Shown: positions 32,063 to 41,483 of the stretch, piece by piece | Layout: each line of letters starts with the position of its first letter | Numbering within the stretch: position 1 is the stretch's first letter | Program-made: the position numbers and the translations under genes | Notes under the pieces: model-generated | Databases searched by the model: none | Seen by the model: only the letters and a program-made list of their open reading frames with translations | What the model was told of the DNA's origin: nothing | Assembly: GCF_904846625.1 (NCBI RefSeq) | Contig: NZ_CAJHBL010000003.1 | Location: forward strand, 310,001-374,000 | Direction of reading: 5' to 3' | Length of the DNA stretch: 64,000 nt | DNA from: Psychrobacter sp. JCM 18900 | GTDB lineage: Bacteria > Pseudomonadota > Gammaproteobacteria > Pseudomonadales > Moraxellaceae

Positions 32063-32826
32063 GCTTATTAAAAGTTGACTCCTTATCTATTGCGTTCGGT
32101 GGCGTCAAAGCCGTTGATAATATTAGCTTTGAGGTAAACGAGGGCGAGGTATTTACTATCGTAGGACCTAATGGGGCTGGTAAATCCACGATTTTTAACT
32201 TAATCAGTCGCTTGTACGAGCCGCTTAGTGGTCGTATTACCTTTGATGACACTGATATTACCAAGCTACCTGCTCACGATATTGCAAAACTGGGTATCGC
32301 CCGTACGTTTCAAAATATCGAGTTATTTGATCACTCAAGCGTGCTTCAAAACCTGCTCATTGGTCGCCATTCGCAGCGCAATACGTCATGGATACAGGAC
32401 TTATTGTTTTTGCCAAAAGTGCGCCGTAGCGAGCGCGAGCATCGTTTGCAAGTTGAAAAAATTATAGATTTTTTAGAGTTAGCGCCTTATAGAGATAAGT
32501 TGATTGCAGGTTTGCCTTATGGTATTAGAAAAGTGGTCGAAATTGCGCGTGCATTAGCTGCTAACCCCAAGCTTATTTTGCTCGATGAGCCAGCCTCTGG
32601 TCTCAGCGTAGAGGAGACGTCCGAGATGGCATGGTGGATCGAAGATATGCAAAAGGATCTTGGCTTGACTATCTTGATGGTAGAGCATGACATGAGTCTT
32701 GTGAATCGCGTATCAGATCGCGTATTGGCCGTCACTGAAGGTAAGTTTTTGGCTCAGGGCACAGCAGCTGAGGTGCAAGCCAATCCACAGGTCATTGAAG
32801 CCTATCTTGGACAGGAGAGTGTGTAA
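32059..32826 (+). CDS. ABC transporter ATP-binding protein (LivG-like)
   Basis: A 255-residue ATPase with Walker A GPNGAGKST (about 35-43), the Q-loop in IARTFQNIELF, Walker B LILLDEP followed by ASGLS, and the switch histidine in VEHDM. The signature region reads LPYGIRKVVEIARAL instead of LSGGQ, a variant also seen in other LivG-type proteins. It forms a heterodimer with the LivF-like protein encoded next. The start overlaps the permease stop by four bases and the stop overlaps the next start by one base (TAATG). Confidence 0.93.
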   Translation: MSLLKVDSLSIAFGGVKAVDNISFEVNEGEVFTIVGPNGAGKSTIFNLISRLYEPLSGRITFDDTDITKLPAHDIAKLGIARTFQNIELFDHSSVLQNLLIGRHSQRNTSWIQDLLFLPKVRRSEREHRLQVEKIIDFLELAPYRDKLIAGLPYGIRKVVEIARALAANPKLILLDEPASGLSVEETSEMAWWIEDMQKDLGLTILMVEHDMSLVNRVSDRVLAVTEGKFLAQGTAAEVQANPQVIEAYLGQESV

Positions 32827-33668
32827 TGTCATCTATCAAAAAATCACTATCCTCTGCCGCGCCAGCTACTGAAATGAATTTGGTCGACTCTGAAGTAAAG
32901 AATAACGTGCTAGAGGTGCGAAATCTAGAATCCGCTTATGGTCCAGTGATGGCATTGAGAGGCGTGAGCCTAGAAGTGCCCGAAGGTAAAGTCGTCACTA
33001 TTTTGGGCGCTAATGGTGCGGGCAAGACGACGCTAATGAAAACCATCTCGGGGGTTATCAATCCTCGTAAGGGCGCAGTATGGTTCCACGGAGAGCGTAT
33101 CGATGGCACTGAGCCTGATCGCTTGGTCAAAAAAGGGCTGTCGCACGTACCCGAGGGGCGCGAGGTATTTCCCTTTTTGAATGTCGCCGAAAACTTAGCG
33201 ATGGGTGCTTATACTCGGCGTGACAAGTCTGAGATACAGCGCGATGTAGAGATGATATATGAGTATTTTCCTATTCTAAAAAATCGCCGTACACAAGCAG
33301 CTGGCACGATGTCTGGTGGTCAGCAGCAGATGCTCGCTATCGGTCGAGGGCTGATGTCACGACCCTCTCTTATGCTACTCGATGAGCCGTCTCTTGGGCT
33401 GTCTCCATTATTGGTACAGGAGATATTTGCCATTATTCGACGATTAAATAAAGAACAAGGCGTCACAATTCTACTGGTTGAACAAAATGCCAGAGTTGCC
33501 TTGGCAGCAGCGGATTACGGTTACGTGTTAGAAACAGGGCGTATTGTCATGGCAGGCTCAGCGGACAAACTGATGCACTCTGATGATATTAAAGAGTTCT
33601 ATTTGGGACAAACCAAAGACAACACTGCGGAAGCCACTCGGTGGAAACGCAAAAAGACTTGGCGATAA
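32826..33668 (+). CDS. ABC transporter ATP-binding protein (LivF-like)
   Basis: A 280-residue ATPase, longer than the roughly 235 residues of E. coli LivF because of a 25-residue Ser/Ala-rich N-terminal extension and a basic C-terminal tail. Walker A GANGAGKTT, the Q-loop region LSHVPEGREVF, the signature MSGGQQQMLAIGRGL, Walker B LMLLDEPSLGL and the switch VEQNA are complete. The terminator-free junctions with its neighbours place it in the same transcript. Its stop codon lies only five bases before the best ATG of the acyl-CoA ligase gene. Confidence 0.93.
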   Translation: MSSIKKSLSSAAPATEMNLVDSEVKNNVLEVRNLESAYGPVMALRGVSLEVPEGKVVTILGANGAGKTTLMKTISGVINPRKGAVWFHGERIDGTEPDRLVKKGLSHVPEGREVFPFLNVAENLAMGAYTRRDKSEIQRDVEMIYEYFPILKNRRTQAAGTMSGGQQQMLAIGRGLMSRPSLMLLDEPSLGLSPLLVQEIFAIIRRLNKEQGVTILLVEQNARVALAAADYGYVLETGRIVMAGSADKLMHSDDIKEFYLGQTKDNTAEATRWKRKKTWR

Positions 33669-33673
33669 TAATC

Positions 33674-35650
33674 ATGACGACCTCCATTGATATTGATGTT
33701 AATACTAAAAACAATACTTCACTTTCTCCTGTGGATACGGCAGACATGAAAGAAACATCTGCTGCGCCAGTATCGTCCCACGATTACCCAGAGAATCATG
33801 ATTACAATACGGGTCGAAAGATCCACAATGCGCCTTTCGAACATGCACCTCAAATCCTAGAAGGGTGCGATACGTTGAGTAAACTTTGGCGACAAGTTTG
33901 CTTGAGCAGAGGCGACAGAATTGCTCATCGCGAAAAGAGCTTTGGTATTTGGCAGAGTTATAGTTGGCTAGACTATTATCATCATAGCTGCGATATCGGC
34001 ATGGCACTCGTCGAGCTTGGTCTGAGCAAAGGCGATACCGTCTCTATCTTGAGTGAAGACAATAAAGAATGGCTTTATTTTGATATGGGTGTCTGCGGCG
34101 TAGGCGGGATACCTAACGGTGTCTATACGACAGACAGTCCTGAGCAGCTTGCTTATATATTGAATGACAGCCACTCAAAGTTTCTGATCGTAGAAAACGA
34201 TGAGCAATTGCATAAGTTTTTAGAGATTCGCGAGCAAACACCTCATGTTAAAAAAGTCATTGTCCTTGACCGTAAAGGCTTGCGGAGCCTAGAAGATGAT
34301 CAGGTTATCTTCCTTGATGAGCTATATACGATTGGTCGAAGTGTTGATAACGCAAGAGAGCGTTTTAGCGATTATATCGATCAAGGTACGCCCAATGACA
34401 TACGTACTTTAATCTATACCTCTGGCACGACAGGTAACCCAAAAGGCGCGATTTTAACGCATGCCAATGTCCTCTTTGAGCTAAAAACAAGCATAGATAT
34501 TCTTCCTATTTTGCCTACTGATGAGCAGCTCTGCTTTTTGCCCTTATGTCATGTACTAGAACGTCTAACGTCAGTAGATCTGCCTATCCATCGAGGCTGT
34601 ATCGTCAACTTCGCTGAGAGCACAGAAACGGTATTTGAGAATATGAAAGAAGTATCGCCTGATACCTTTACCGCTGTACCTAGACTATGGGAAAAAATGT
34701 ACGCCTCTATCAGTAATATGCGGAGCGACGCCAGTGCACTCAATGGCTGGGCATTTGATCAAGCCATAAAAGCAGGTCATGACTATGCTGATATCGTGAT
34801 GGCAGGCAATACTCCTACGGCAGGTCAACGACTGCGTTACGAGTTTTGGAATCGACTGGTGCTATATAAAATTCGTGACCTTATAGGCATGAGTAATATT
34901 CGCCGTGCCACTACTGGTGCTGCACCCATATCCCTAGATATTATCCGCTGGTTTCATGCGATAGGGGTGCCTATCTATGAAGGCTATGGCATGACCGAAA
35001 GTGCGGGCGTGATATCGGTCAATACCCCTGAAGCGCAGATGGCTGGCAGCGTAGGTAAGGCACTACCAGACTCTGAAGTCCGTATTGCCGATAATGGGGA
35101 GATACTCGTAAAAGGCGCTAACGTGTTTGCAGGCTACTGGAATAAGCCAGAAAAAACGGCTGAGGATTTACGGGATGGCTGGCTACATACGGGGGATGTC
35201 GGTGAGATTAGAGACGGTTATATATTTATCACAGGTCGTATCAAGGACATTATCATCACCGCAGGCGGCAAAAACGTCACACCAGCTGCGATTGAAAGCA
35301 AACTTAAATTTTCACCTTATATCTCAGATGCGGTCGTCATTGGCGATAAGCGAAAGTATCTAACTTGTCTGATCATGATAGATCAAGAAAACGTCGAAAA
35401 ATATGCACAAGACAATCAAGTGATGTTTTCTGATTTTCGCTCGTTGTGTCATGCGCCAGAAGTCATTGCCTTGATAGATGAGGTCGTACAGTCTGCTAAC
35501 GAGACATTAGCTCAGGTAGAAACCATAAAGCAATTCAGGCTTATTGATGTGCTGCTCAGTCCTGAAGATGACGAATTGACCGCGACGATGAAATTGAAAA
35601 GAAATTTGGTTGAGAAAAAGCATCATGCTCTCATCGACTCTATGTACTGA
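33674..35650 (+). CDS. AMP-dependent long-chain-type acyl-CoA ligase in a transporter operon
   Basis: A 658-residue ANL-superfamily ligase of the FadD15/FAA type. After an unconserved Asp/Thr/Ser-rich N-terminus (about 1-45), the core has the P-loop YTSGTTGNPKGA, the long insertion with CFLPLCHVLER typical of long-chain synthetases, YEGYGMTESAG, and TGRIKDIIITAGGKNV. I chose the ATG at 33674; an in-frame GTG 33 bases upstream lies inside the livF-like gene, and neither has a clear Shine-Dalgarno. It sits between the ATPase genes and the binding-protein gene, so it probably activates the imported acid to a CoA thioester on entry. Confidence 0.88.
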   Translation: MTTSIDIDVNTKNNTSLSPVDTADMKETSAAPVSSHDYPENHDYNTGRKIHNAPFEHAPQILEGCDTLSKLWRQVCLSRGDRIAHREKSFGIWQSYSWLDYYHHSCDIGMALVELGLSKGDTVSILSEDNKEWLYFDMGVCGVGGIPNGVYTTDSPEQLAYILNDSHSKFLIVENDEQLHKFLEIREQTPHVKKVIVLDRKGLRSLEDDQVIFLDELYTIGRSVDNARERFSDYIDQGTPNDIRTLIYTSGTTGNPKGAILTHANVLFELKTSIDILPILPTDEQLCFLPLCHVLERLTSVDLPIHRGCIVNFAESTETVFENMKEVSPDTFTAVPRLWEKMYASISNMRSDASALNGWAFDQAIKAGHDYADIVMAGNTPTAGQRLRYEFWNRLVLYKIRDLIGMSNIRRATTGAAPISLDIIRWFHAIGVPIYEGYGMTESAGVISVNTPEAQMAGSVGKALPDSEVRIADNGEILVKGANVFAGYWNKPEKTAEDLRDGWLHTGDVGEIRDGYIFITGRIKDIIITAGGKNVTPAAIESKLKFSPYISDAVVIGDKRKYLTCLIMIDQENVEKYAQDNQVMFSDFRSLCHAPEVIALIDEVVQSANETLAQVETIKQFRLIDVLLSPEDDELTATMKLKRNLVEKKHHALIDSMY

Positions 35651-35771
35651 TCTAGCCCGTTAATACAGTTTAGTTTAGCACCGTTCAGCTTTTTTGAAGT
35701 CGTCTCAACCTCGAAAGTATTAATCTCAAGAGCATTAAACTAACAGCGACTGAGTCGCAAGGAGAAAGGCA

Positions 35772-37016
35772 ATGAAATGGACATTCAAGACCACGCTACT
35801 AGCACTCACGGTCGGTACGATAGGTTTAATAGGGTGTAGTGATCCGGAAACAACCGCAGCGACGGGCACTGATACTGAGGCTGCTACATCTACATCTACT
35901 TCTACAAGTGATATGCCAGTACAAGGCGTGACCGATACGGAGATTATCTTAGGCGGTGCAAATGATTTATCGGGTCCGTTTGCTGGATTTGGTAATCCTG
36001 CAGTCGCCGCAGCCAATATGTATTTTGATGAGGTGAATGCGGCAGGCGGTGTCAATGGTCGAAAGATTCGCTATATCGTTGAGGACCATTCTTATCAAGT
36101 ACCAAAGGCCGTACAGTCTGCGAATAAACTGGTCAGCCGCGATAAAGTGTTTGCCATGCTGATGTCGCTTGGCACACCGCATAACTTAGCGAGTTTCCCT
36201 ATTATGGATCGCGCCAATGTTCCTAGTATTATGCCGCTCACTTTTGCTCGGGCTATGCAAGAAGAAGGGGATTTCAATCGTCGTTATACCGCTGGTAGTA
36301 CCTATTATGATTCAATAAAGCTAGGCATGGAGTATCTTATTGCCGAAAACAAAGTTAGCAATTTATGTGTCATGTACATCCCATCAGACTACGGTGAAGA
36401 GACCAATGAGGCGGCTAAGGATATCAGCGATAACAATCCTAACGTCACTTTAGTTCAGTCCAGCTCCCATCGTCCTGATGAAACAGACTTTGCTGGGGCA
36501 ATGGCCAAGTTAAAAGATGCTAAATGTGAGCTTATTGCCTTATCTCTAACCATTCGCGGTGCTATCACAGCGGTCGGTACAGCAAACGCTATGGGCTGGA
36601 GTGACGTGAAATTTATCGCTCCTGTCACTGGTTTCCATCCTGCAGTTGCAGCGGCACCAGGTGGCGCAAGTGAAGGCCTATACTCTGTGTCGTACTATAA
36701 TGATTTGGCACTAAGAGCGAATGAACCTGAGACTAAAGCTTGGGTTGAGAAGTTTGAAAAAGCCACAGGTGAAGAGGTATCAGCGGGTGCTATTCTTGGT
36801 TATCTTGCCGCTAAAGTAACCGTTGATGGTCTAACCGCAGCAGGTCCTGACTTAAATGCCGACACTTTCAACAAGGGTCTTGAGACTGTCAGTTTTGTCG
36901 ATGGCGTTACAGGATCTACAGTTGCCATCACGCCTGAGAGCCATGTCGCGATTAATGATATCTACTTGTCGCAAGTACAAAATGGTCAATGGAAAACAGT
37001 AACGCAGCTTAAATAA
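35772..37016 (+). CDS. ABC transporter substrate-binding lipoprotein, HAAT class
   Basis: A 414-residue periplasmic-binding-protein-fold protein. The signal peptide ends in the lipobox LIGC with Cys22 lipidated, and a Thr/Ser/Glu-rich tether of about 28 residues links it to the domain beginning VTDTEIILGGANDLSGPFAGFG. The two-lobe Leu/Ile/Val-binding fold is evident, with FADEVNAAGG-like and YGEETNEAAKDI segments. A strong AAGGAG Shine-Dalgarno precedes the ATG. As the last gene of the operon it captures the ligand for the LivH/M/F/G-like importer. Ligand identity is unknown. Confidence 0.9.
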   Translation: MKWTFKTTLLALTVGTIGLIGCSDPETTAATGTDTEAATSTSTSTSDMPVQGVTDTEIILGGANDLSGPFAGFGNPAVAAANMYFDEVNAAGGVNGRKIRYIVEDHSYQVPKAVQSANKLVSRDKVFAMLMSLGTPHNLASFPIMDRANVPSIMPLTFARAMQEEGDFNRRYTAGSTYYDSIKLGMEYLIAENKVSNLCVMYIPSDYGEETNEAAKDISDNNPNVTLVQSSSHRPDETDFAGAMAKLKDAKCELIALSLTIRGAITAVGTANAMGWSDVKFIAPVTGFHPAVAAAPGGASEGLYSVSYYNDLALRANEPETKAWVEKFEKATGEEVSAGAILGYLAAKVTVDGLTAAGPDLNADTFNKGLETVSFVDGVTGSTVAITPESHVAINDIYLSQVQNGQWKTVTQLK

Positions 37017-37430
37017 CACATCCTAGATGTTTAGTGGATTTTCGATAGTAGCAAGCCATACATAAGTATGGCTTGTGTCGGTTATAAGCTTTGGGTTTGA
37101 CAATAATTTCATTTATATTTTAAGCGTTTTACGATTATTCATAAGTCCAAAACCCTTCTCAATACAAAGTAAGCCATAAGTCATAGACAATAGAAATTGA
37201 CTAGAGTGATGAGTCAGTTCCCTTATAGCAACTAAATTATTTGTGCCTAAACATACAGATGTACAGTGAAATTGTTATGTTTGGCTTTTGATGTCTTGCA
37301 ACCGTCACGCTTATTTGTCAAACTAACGATGAGTGTCACACATTATGGAAGATGACTCTTATCGCTTACATGGGGCGCGTCATAGACGTTTATCCGTGTA
37401 GGTCATAATAATTAAAAGGGACCCAACACT
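37017..37430. other. Intergenic region, binding-protein gene / acs
   Basis: A 414-base spacer. A perfect 10-bp hairpin (CAAGCCATAC, loop ATAA, GTATGGCTTG) lies at 37052-37075, 35 bases after the operon stop. It lacks a T-tract, so it may protect the 3' end or act with Rho rather than terminate alone. The remainder must contain the acs promoter, which I could not fix. Confidence 0.5.
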
Positions 37431-39392
37431 ATGACTCAGAAATCATTTCCTATCTCAGCCGAGTTTATGGCTGCTGCCAATACCACACCTGATAAGTACC
37501 TTACAGACTACCAGCAATCTATCGAATCACCCGAAGCCATTGATGCTTTTTGGGCGAAACGTGCTGAGCTAATCGACTGGATAAAAAAGCCGACCAAAGT
37601 CAGTAACGTCAATTATGACTTAGATGATTTTCGCATCAAATGGTTTGAAGATGGTGAGCTGAACATTTCAGTCAACTGTCTTGACCGTCACCTCGAAGAA
37701 AACCCATACAAGCCTGCTATCATTTGGGAAGGTGATCACCCTTCATTGCACAAAATCATTTCTTTTAAAGAGTTGCATGAAGCTGTTTGCCGCTTGGGTA
37801 ATTCATTGCGCAAGCTTGGCGTTGTAAAAGGTGACCGCGTAACGCTATATATGCCGATGATACCGGAAGCCATGGTAGCGATGCTGGCATGTGCGCGTAT
37901 TGGCGCGGTGCATTCAGTGGTGTTTGGTGGCTTTTCTGCCGAGAGTCTGGGTAATCGCTTGATAGACAGTCGCTCAAAAGTTGTTATTACCGCTGATGAA
38001 GGTTTACGCGGCGGCAAGCACACACCGCTCAAAGCCAATGTCGATCATGCACTCGATATGGATGGTACTGAGAGTGTCGAAAAAGTCATCGTCGTTCATC
38101 GTACGGGTAACTCTATACCGATGAGTGGCCGCCGTGATGTGTGGTATCACAATTTGGTCGATGGTCAATCAGAGATCTGCGAGCCTGAAGTCATGAACGC
38201 CGAAGACCCGCTATTTTTATTATATACTTCTGGTTCGACAGGTAAGCCAAAAGGTGTAGTGCATACTACAGGCGGCTATATCACCTATGCTATCTCAACG
38301 TTCCGTGATGTGTTTGATATCAAAGAAGATGACGTCTACTGGTGTACGGCAGATGTGGGCTGGATTACTGGCCACACGTACTCAACCTATGCACCACTGG
38401 CCAATGGCACGACAACGGTAATGTTCGAAGGTGTGCCAGAGCACCCAACATGGGCGCGTATTGGTCATATTATCGATAAGCATGACGTGACTATTTTATA
38501 TACCGCCCCAACAGCCATTCGCGCGATGATGAAAGAGGGCGACGCCTTTGTTCGAGAGTCGGATCGTTCTAGTTTGCGTTTGCTAGGTTCGGTCGGTGAG
38601 CCAATCAACCCAGAAGCGTGGGACTGGTACTACAATGTCGTCGGCGATGGTAAATGTCCTATCGTCGATACATGGTGGCAGACCGAGACTGGTGGTATCT
38701 TAATGGCGCCAATACCAGGTACGGTCGATCTCAAACCGGGCGCGGCAATGACACCGCTATATGGGGTAAAACCAGAAGTCGTCGATAGTGATGGTGCGAT
38801 TTTAGAAGGCCCTGCAGAAGGCAATTTGGTGATCAGTAGCGGTTGGCCAGGGCAGATGCGTACTATCTACAATGATCATCCACGCTTTTTGAAGACTTAC
38901 TTTAGCGATTATCCGGGTCATTATTTCACAGGTGATGGCGCTCAACGTGATGAAGATGGGCATTACTGGATTACCGGTCGTGTCGATGATGTACTCAACG
39001 TGGCAGGGCATCGCTTGGGCACAGCAGAGATTGAGAGCGCCGTGGTTGCGCATCCTGCAACTGCTGAAGCTGCGATTGTCGGTATGCCGCATGAGATACG
39101 CGGTACAGGTATCTGTGCATTTATCATTCTAAAGTCAGGTGAAGAAAAGACCGACGATCTAAAAGCAGAACTAAAACGTCATGTGCGTGCCGAGATTGGA
39201 CCAATTGCGACTTTAGATGCCATTTATATGGTTGATGCACTACCAAAAACGCGTTCAGGAAAAATCATGCGCCGTATCTTGCGTAACCTTGCAGCAGGGC
39301 AATATGTGGGACTGGGCGACCTGTCTACGCTTGCCGATAGCTCAGTGATTAATGACTTGGTTGAAGAAGTCAAAGCGGGCCGTGGAGAGTAA
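37431..39392 (+). CDS. acs: Acetyl-coenzyme A synthetase
   Basis: Acs converts acetate, ATP and CoA to acetyl-CoA through acetyl-AMP, the high-affinity route for acetate use. The 653-residue protein has the full set of Acs motifs: [19 protein letters not shown] (P-loop), [20 protein letters not shown] and the C-terminal RSGKIMRR, where Lys611 corresponds to the lysine inactivated by Pat-type acetylation (Lys609 in Salmonella). AAGGGA precedes the ATG. A terminator closes it as a single gene. With ackA-pta elsewhere in the window, both acetate-activating routes are present. Confidence 0.97.
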   Translation: MTQKSFPISAEFMAAANTTPDKYLTDYQQSIESPEAIDAFWAKRAELIDWIKKPTKVSNVNYDLDDFRIKWFEDGELNISVNCLDRHLEENPYKPAIIWEGDHPSLHKIISFKELHEAVCRLGNSLRKLGVVKGDRVTLYMPMIPEAMVAMLACARIGAVHSVVFGGFSAESLGNRLIDSRSKVVITADEGLRGGKHTPLKANVDHALDMDGTESVEKVIVVHRTGNSIPMSGRRDVWYHNLVDGQSEICEPEVMNAEDPLFLLYTSGSTGKPKGVVHTTGGYITYAISTFRDVFDIKEDDVYWCTADVGWITGHTYSTYAPLANGTTTVMFEGVPEHPTWARIGHIIDKHDVTILYTAPTAIRAMMKEGDAFVRESDRSSLRLLGSVGEPINPEAWDWYYNVVGDGKCPIVDTWWQTETGGILMAPIPGTVDLKPGAAMTPLYGVKPEVVDSDGAILEGPAEGNLVISSGWPGQMRTIYNDHPRFLKTYFSDYPGHYFTGDGAQRDEDGHYWITGRVDDVLNVAGHRLGTAEIESAVVAHPATAEAAIVGMPHEIRGTGICAFIILKSGEEKTDDLKAELKRHVRAEIGPIATLDAIYMVDALPKTRSGKIMRRILRNLAAGQYVGLGDLSTLADSSVINDLVEEVKAGRGE

Positions 39393-39475
39393 TTCAGCCT
39401 TATAACGAACCTGTAGTGTTAAGGATAGTGACTCAATACTAGCCATTAATATTTGTATATTAAAGTTGAATAAAG

Positions 39476-39506
39476 GCCATGTTATCGAGAATAGCATGGC
39501 TTTTTT
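39476..39506 (+). terminator. Intrinsic terminator of acs
   Basis: GCCATGTTAT pairs with ATAGCATGGC (one G:T) around CGAGA and is followed by six T residues. It lies about 85 bases after the acs stop. Confidence 0.85.
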
Positions 39507-39673
39507 ACGTAGACGATATTGATATTAGCGCATTTAAAAGGTTCAATAATGCTAACAAGACAACATCGCTACCATTTTAATTGAGGATTAATTGACGAGC
39601 TACTCGGTACTTACTAGGCTAACTAATTAATATAGTAGCGACTCATAAATACTTTATAAGGTCTACTGTCATC

Positions 39674-40873
39674 ATGACTGATCATGCTTTGTGCTCAACT
39701 GTTCTATCTGACCCAAAAATCGCCATCATTGGTGGTGGCCTAACTGGATTGCTCACAGCAACACTATTAGAGCGCGCGTCAAATTATACAGGTTCACCAT
39801 CTAACACCCCGCAAATCACTATCTTTGAAAAATCACGTAGTGTAGGCCGTTTAGCGACCCGCTATCGCAGCGATAGTGAGACTGGTAAAAACTGGCAATG
39901 GTCGTTCGGCGCGCAGTTTTTCACTGCGAAAACTGCTGACTTTCAACAGTTTATTGCGCCTTGGTTAGATACCAGATTACTACAGCCGTGGTGTGCTGAA
40001 GTGATTAAGTTAACGCCAGCAAGTGAAAATGGTCAGTCACCTAATATCCAAAGCAAAGAACAATGGGACGCGGTACATGCACGCTATATCAGCACACCGA
40101 AAATGACCAGTTGGGGCCGTGAATTGGCCGCCGCGCTCAAGCACACGACTATAGTATTTAAGACCCGTGTCGCACCGCTCACTCAGTATTTGCACCATCA
40201 AGACCTGCAGCAGCCTCAGCATCAGATCCAAACTTTTAATCAAAACAACAAGCAAACTGAGCTATTTGACGAAACTGGCGCCAGTCTTGGTTTGTTTGAT
40301 TGGGTGATCTGCACAGCGCCAAATGGTCAGGCAGTAGAGCTAATGGCAGATAGCGGCTTTGCTCAACAAGAAAAAATTACTAAACCGCAAATGCAAGCCT
40401 GCTATACGCTAATGCTTGGTTGGGATAATGTACAGAAGCTACCTGAGACATTAAGGGTTAAGTTAGCACCGCAATGGGATGTCGCTTATTTAAATAGCGC
40501 TATTCTCGATAGGATATTTATTGAGCATAAAAAGCCTGCCCATGGTGAACTACTACCAAGTGTCACCATTCATGCACGTAATGACTGGTCAGAAGCCCAC
40601 GTCGATGATGATATGGAGTCAGTCGAAGAACAATTATTACAGGCGGCAAAACAAGCATTGAACTGGAACGAAGCTAGCGCACCTAGCCAAATAGACTGCC
40701 ATCGTTGGCGCTATGCAGCTACTATCGTAAATAAGGATACTGAAGAGCTAGGCATCTTAATCGATGCAACCAAGCAATGGATCGTCAGTGGTGACTGGTG
40801 TGCAAAAGGTAATATTGAGAGCTGCTATCGAATAGCGCAGCAAACTGTTAAGGCAATCATGCAAACGCAGTAA
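39674..40873 (+). CDS. NAD(P)/FAD-binding protein, renalase-like
   Basis: A 399-residue flavoprotein. The FAD-binding motif IAIIGGGLTGLLTATLLE lies at about 16-33, followed by IFEKSRSVGRLATRYR, the ribityl/adenine-contacting stretch of the amine-oxidase-like superfamily. The substrate domain contains GAQFFTAKTADFQQF, and the C-terminus has the VSGDWCAKGNIESCYRIA segment that closes the FAD site. This layout matches bacterial renalase-like proteins, which oxidise isomeric dihydronicotinamides. A low-complexity Gln-rich insertion lies near residue 180. The gene appears monocistronic. Confidence 0.82.
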   Translation: MTDHALCSTVLSDPKIAIIGGGLTGLLTATLLERASNYTGSPSNTPQITIFEKSRSVGRLATRYRSDSETGKNWQWSFGAQFFTAKTADFQQFIAPWLDTRLLQPWCAEVIKLTPASENGQSPNIQSKEQWDAVHARYISTPKMTSWGRELAAALKHTTIVFKTRVAPLTQYLHHQDLQQPQHQIQTFNQNNKQTELFDETGASLGLFDWVICTAPNGQAVELMADSGFAQQEKITKPQMQACYTLMLGWDNVQKLPETLRVKLAPQWDVAYLNSAILDRIFIEHKKPAHGELLPSVTIHARNDWSEAHVDDDMESVEEQLLQAAKQALNWNEASAPSQIDCHRWRYAATIVNKDTEELGILIDATKQWIVSGDWCAKGNIESCYRIAQQTVKAIMQTQ

Positions 40874-40986
40874 GCGTGATATCCATGCTCATTATTTTAC
40901 ATTGTTTAGAACTGAGGCTTATTTTAAAGCTAATGTTTGGCGATATTTGGACAGTCGAAAACTCGGCATTTAACAAAATGTAAGCA

Positions 40987-41017
40987 AAAAAAGGCCCACA
41001 GAGGAGGTACTGTGGGC
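40987..41017 (-). terminator. Orphan minus-strand intrinsic terminator
   Basis: GCCCACAG (40994-41001) pairs perfectly with CTGTGGGC (41010-41017) around an eight-base loop. Seven A residues on the left give a U-tract only on the minus strand, yet both flanking genes are on the plus strand. Confidence 0.75.
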
Positions 41018-41088
41018 TGAGGAAAACGGGTCATGTATTAGCTACACAGGCCGTGGTCAAGAGTTGTTATAATTATTGGTGCTCGCTA
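40987..41088 (-). ncRNA. Candidate small RNA with C-rich terminator loop
   Basis: On the minus strand a TATAAA -10 box (41095-41100) and a weak TTGTAT -35 box (41117-41122), spaced by 16 bases, would start a transcript of about 100 bases. It would end at the strong hairpin just downstream. The terminator loop reads TACCTCCT, which is complementary to a Shine-Dalgarno sequence. No open reading frame fits inside. The evidence is sequence pattern only, with no expression or conservation data. Confidence 0.35.
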
Positions 41089-41483
41089 CTGTTATTTATA
41101 AGGGTAATAATTATCAATACAATAGGTGGAGATATTTACCTATTAACATTTACTGATTTAAGTGTACAAGTGTTCTGGTACAGTCGCTATGATAGCGCAA
41201 TTGAGTGCTGTCTGGCGGTTTTGGTTACAGTATATTACGTTGTAAAAATCCAAAAGACGCAAAGACTGGTATGAAGCACTGATATTTAGAGTAAGTAGCG
41301 GAGCTTTATGATGAAATCATTAATAAAGGCTGCCAATAATTTCAATAGCTTATGTCGATAACAGGTCATCTAGTCACTCTTGATATCTTTGATAACTTAA
41401 TCGCTGCAGAGATGGCATGACGCCTTGTCCGAAAAATGCTAAGCTATCTGCCATTATTATGTTCATATTAAACTGGGTTTGCC

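Larger units (their letters stand above)
40874..41483. other. Intergenic region with candidate minus-strand RNA
   Basis: A 610-base spacer between two plus-strand genes. Its clearest feature is a strong minus-strand terminator near 41.0 kb with a plausible minus-strand promoter 100 bases upstream. The right part carries no recognised feature except the start region of pgsA. Confidence 0.5.

Noticed and set aside
41053..41274. 73-residue plus-strand open frame in the renalase/pgsA spacer
   Set aside because: Starts at a GTG without a ribosome-binding site, has no recognisable composition of a real gene, and overlaps the candidate minus-strand RNA.
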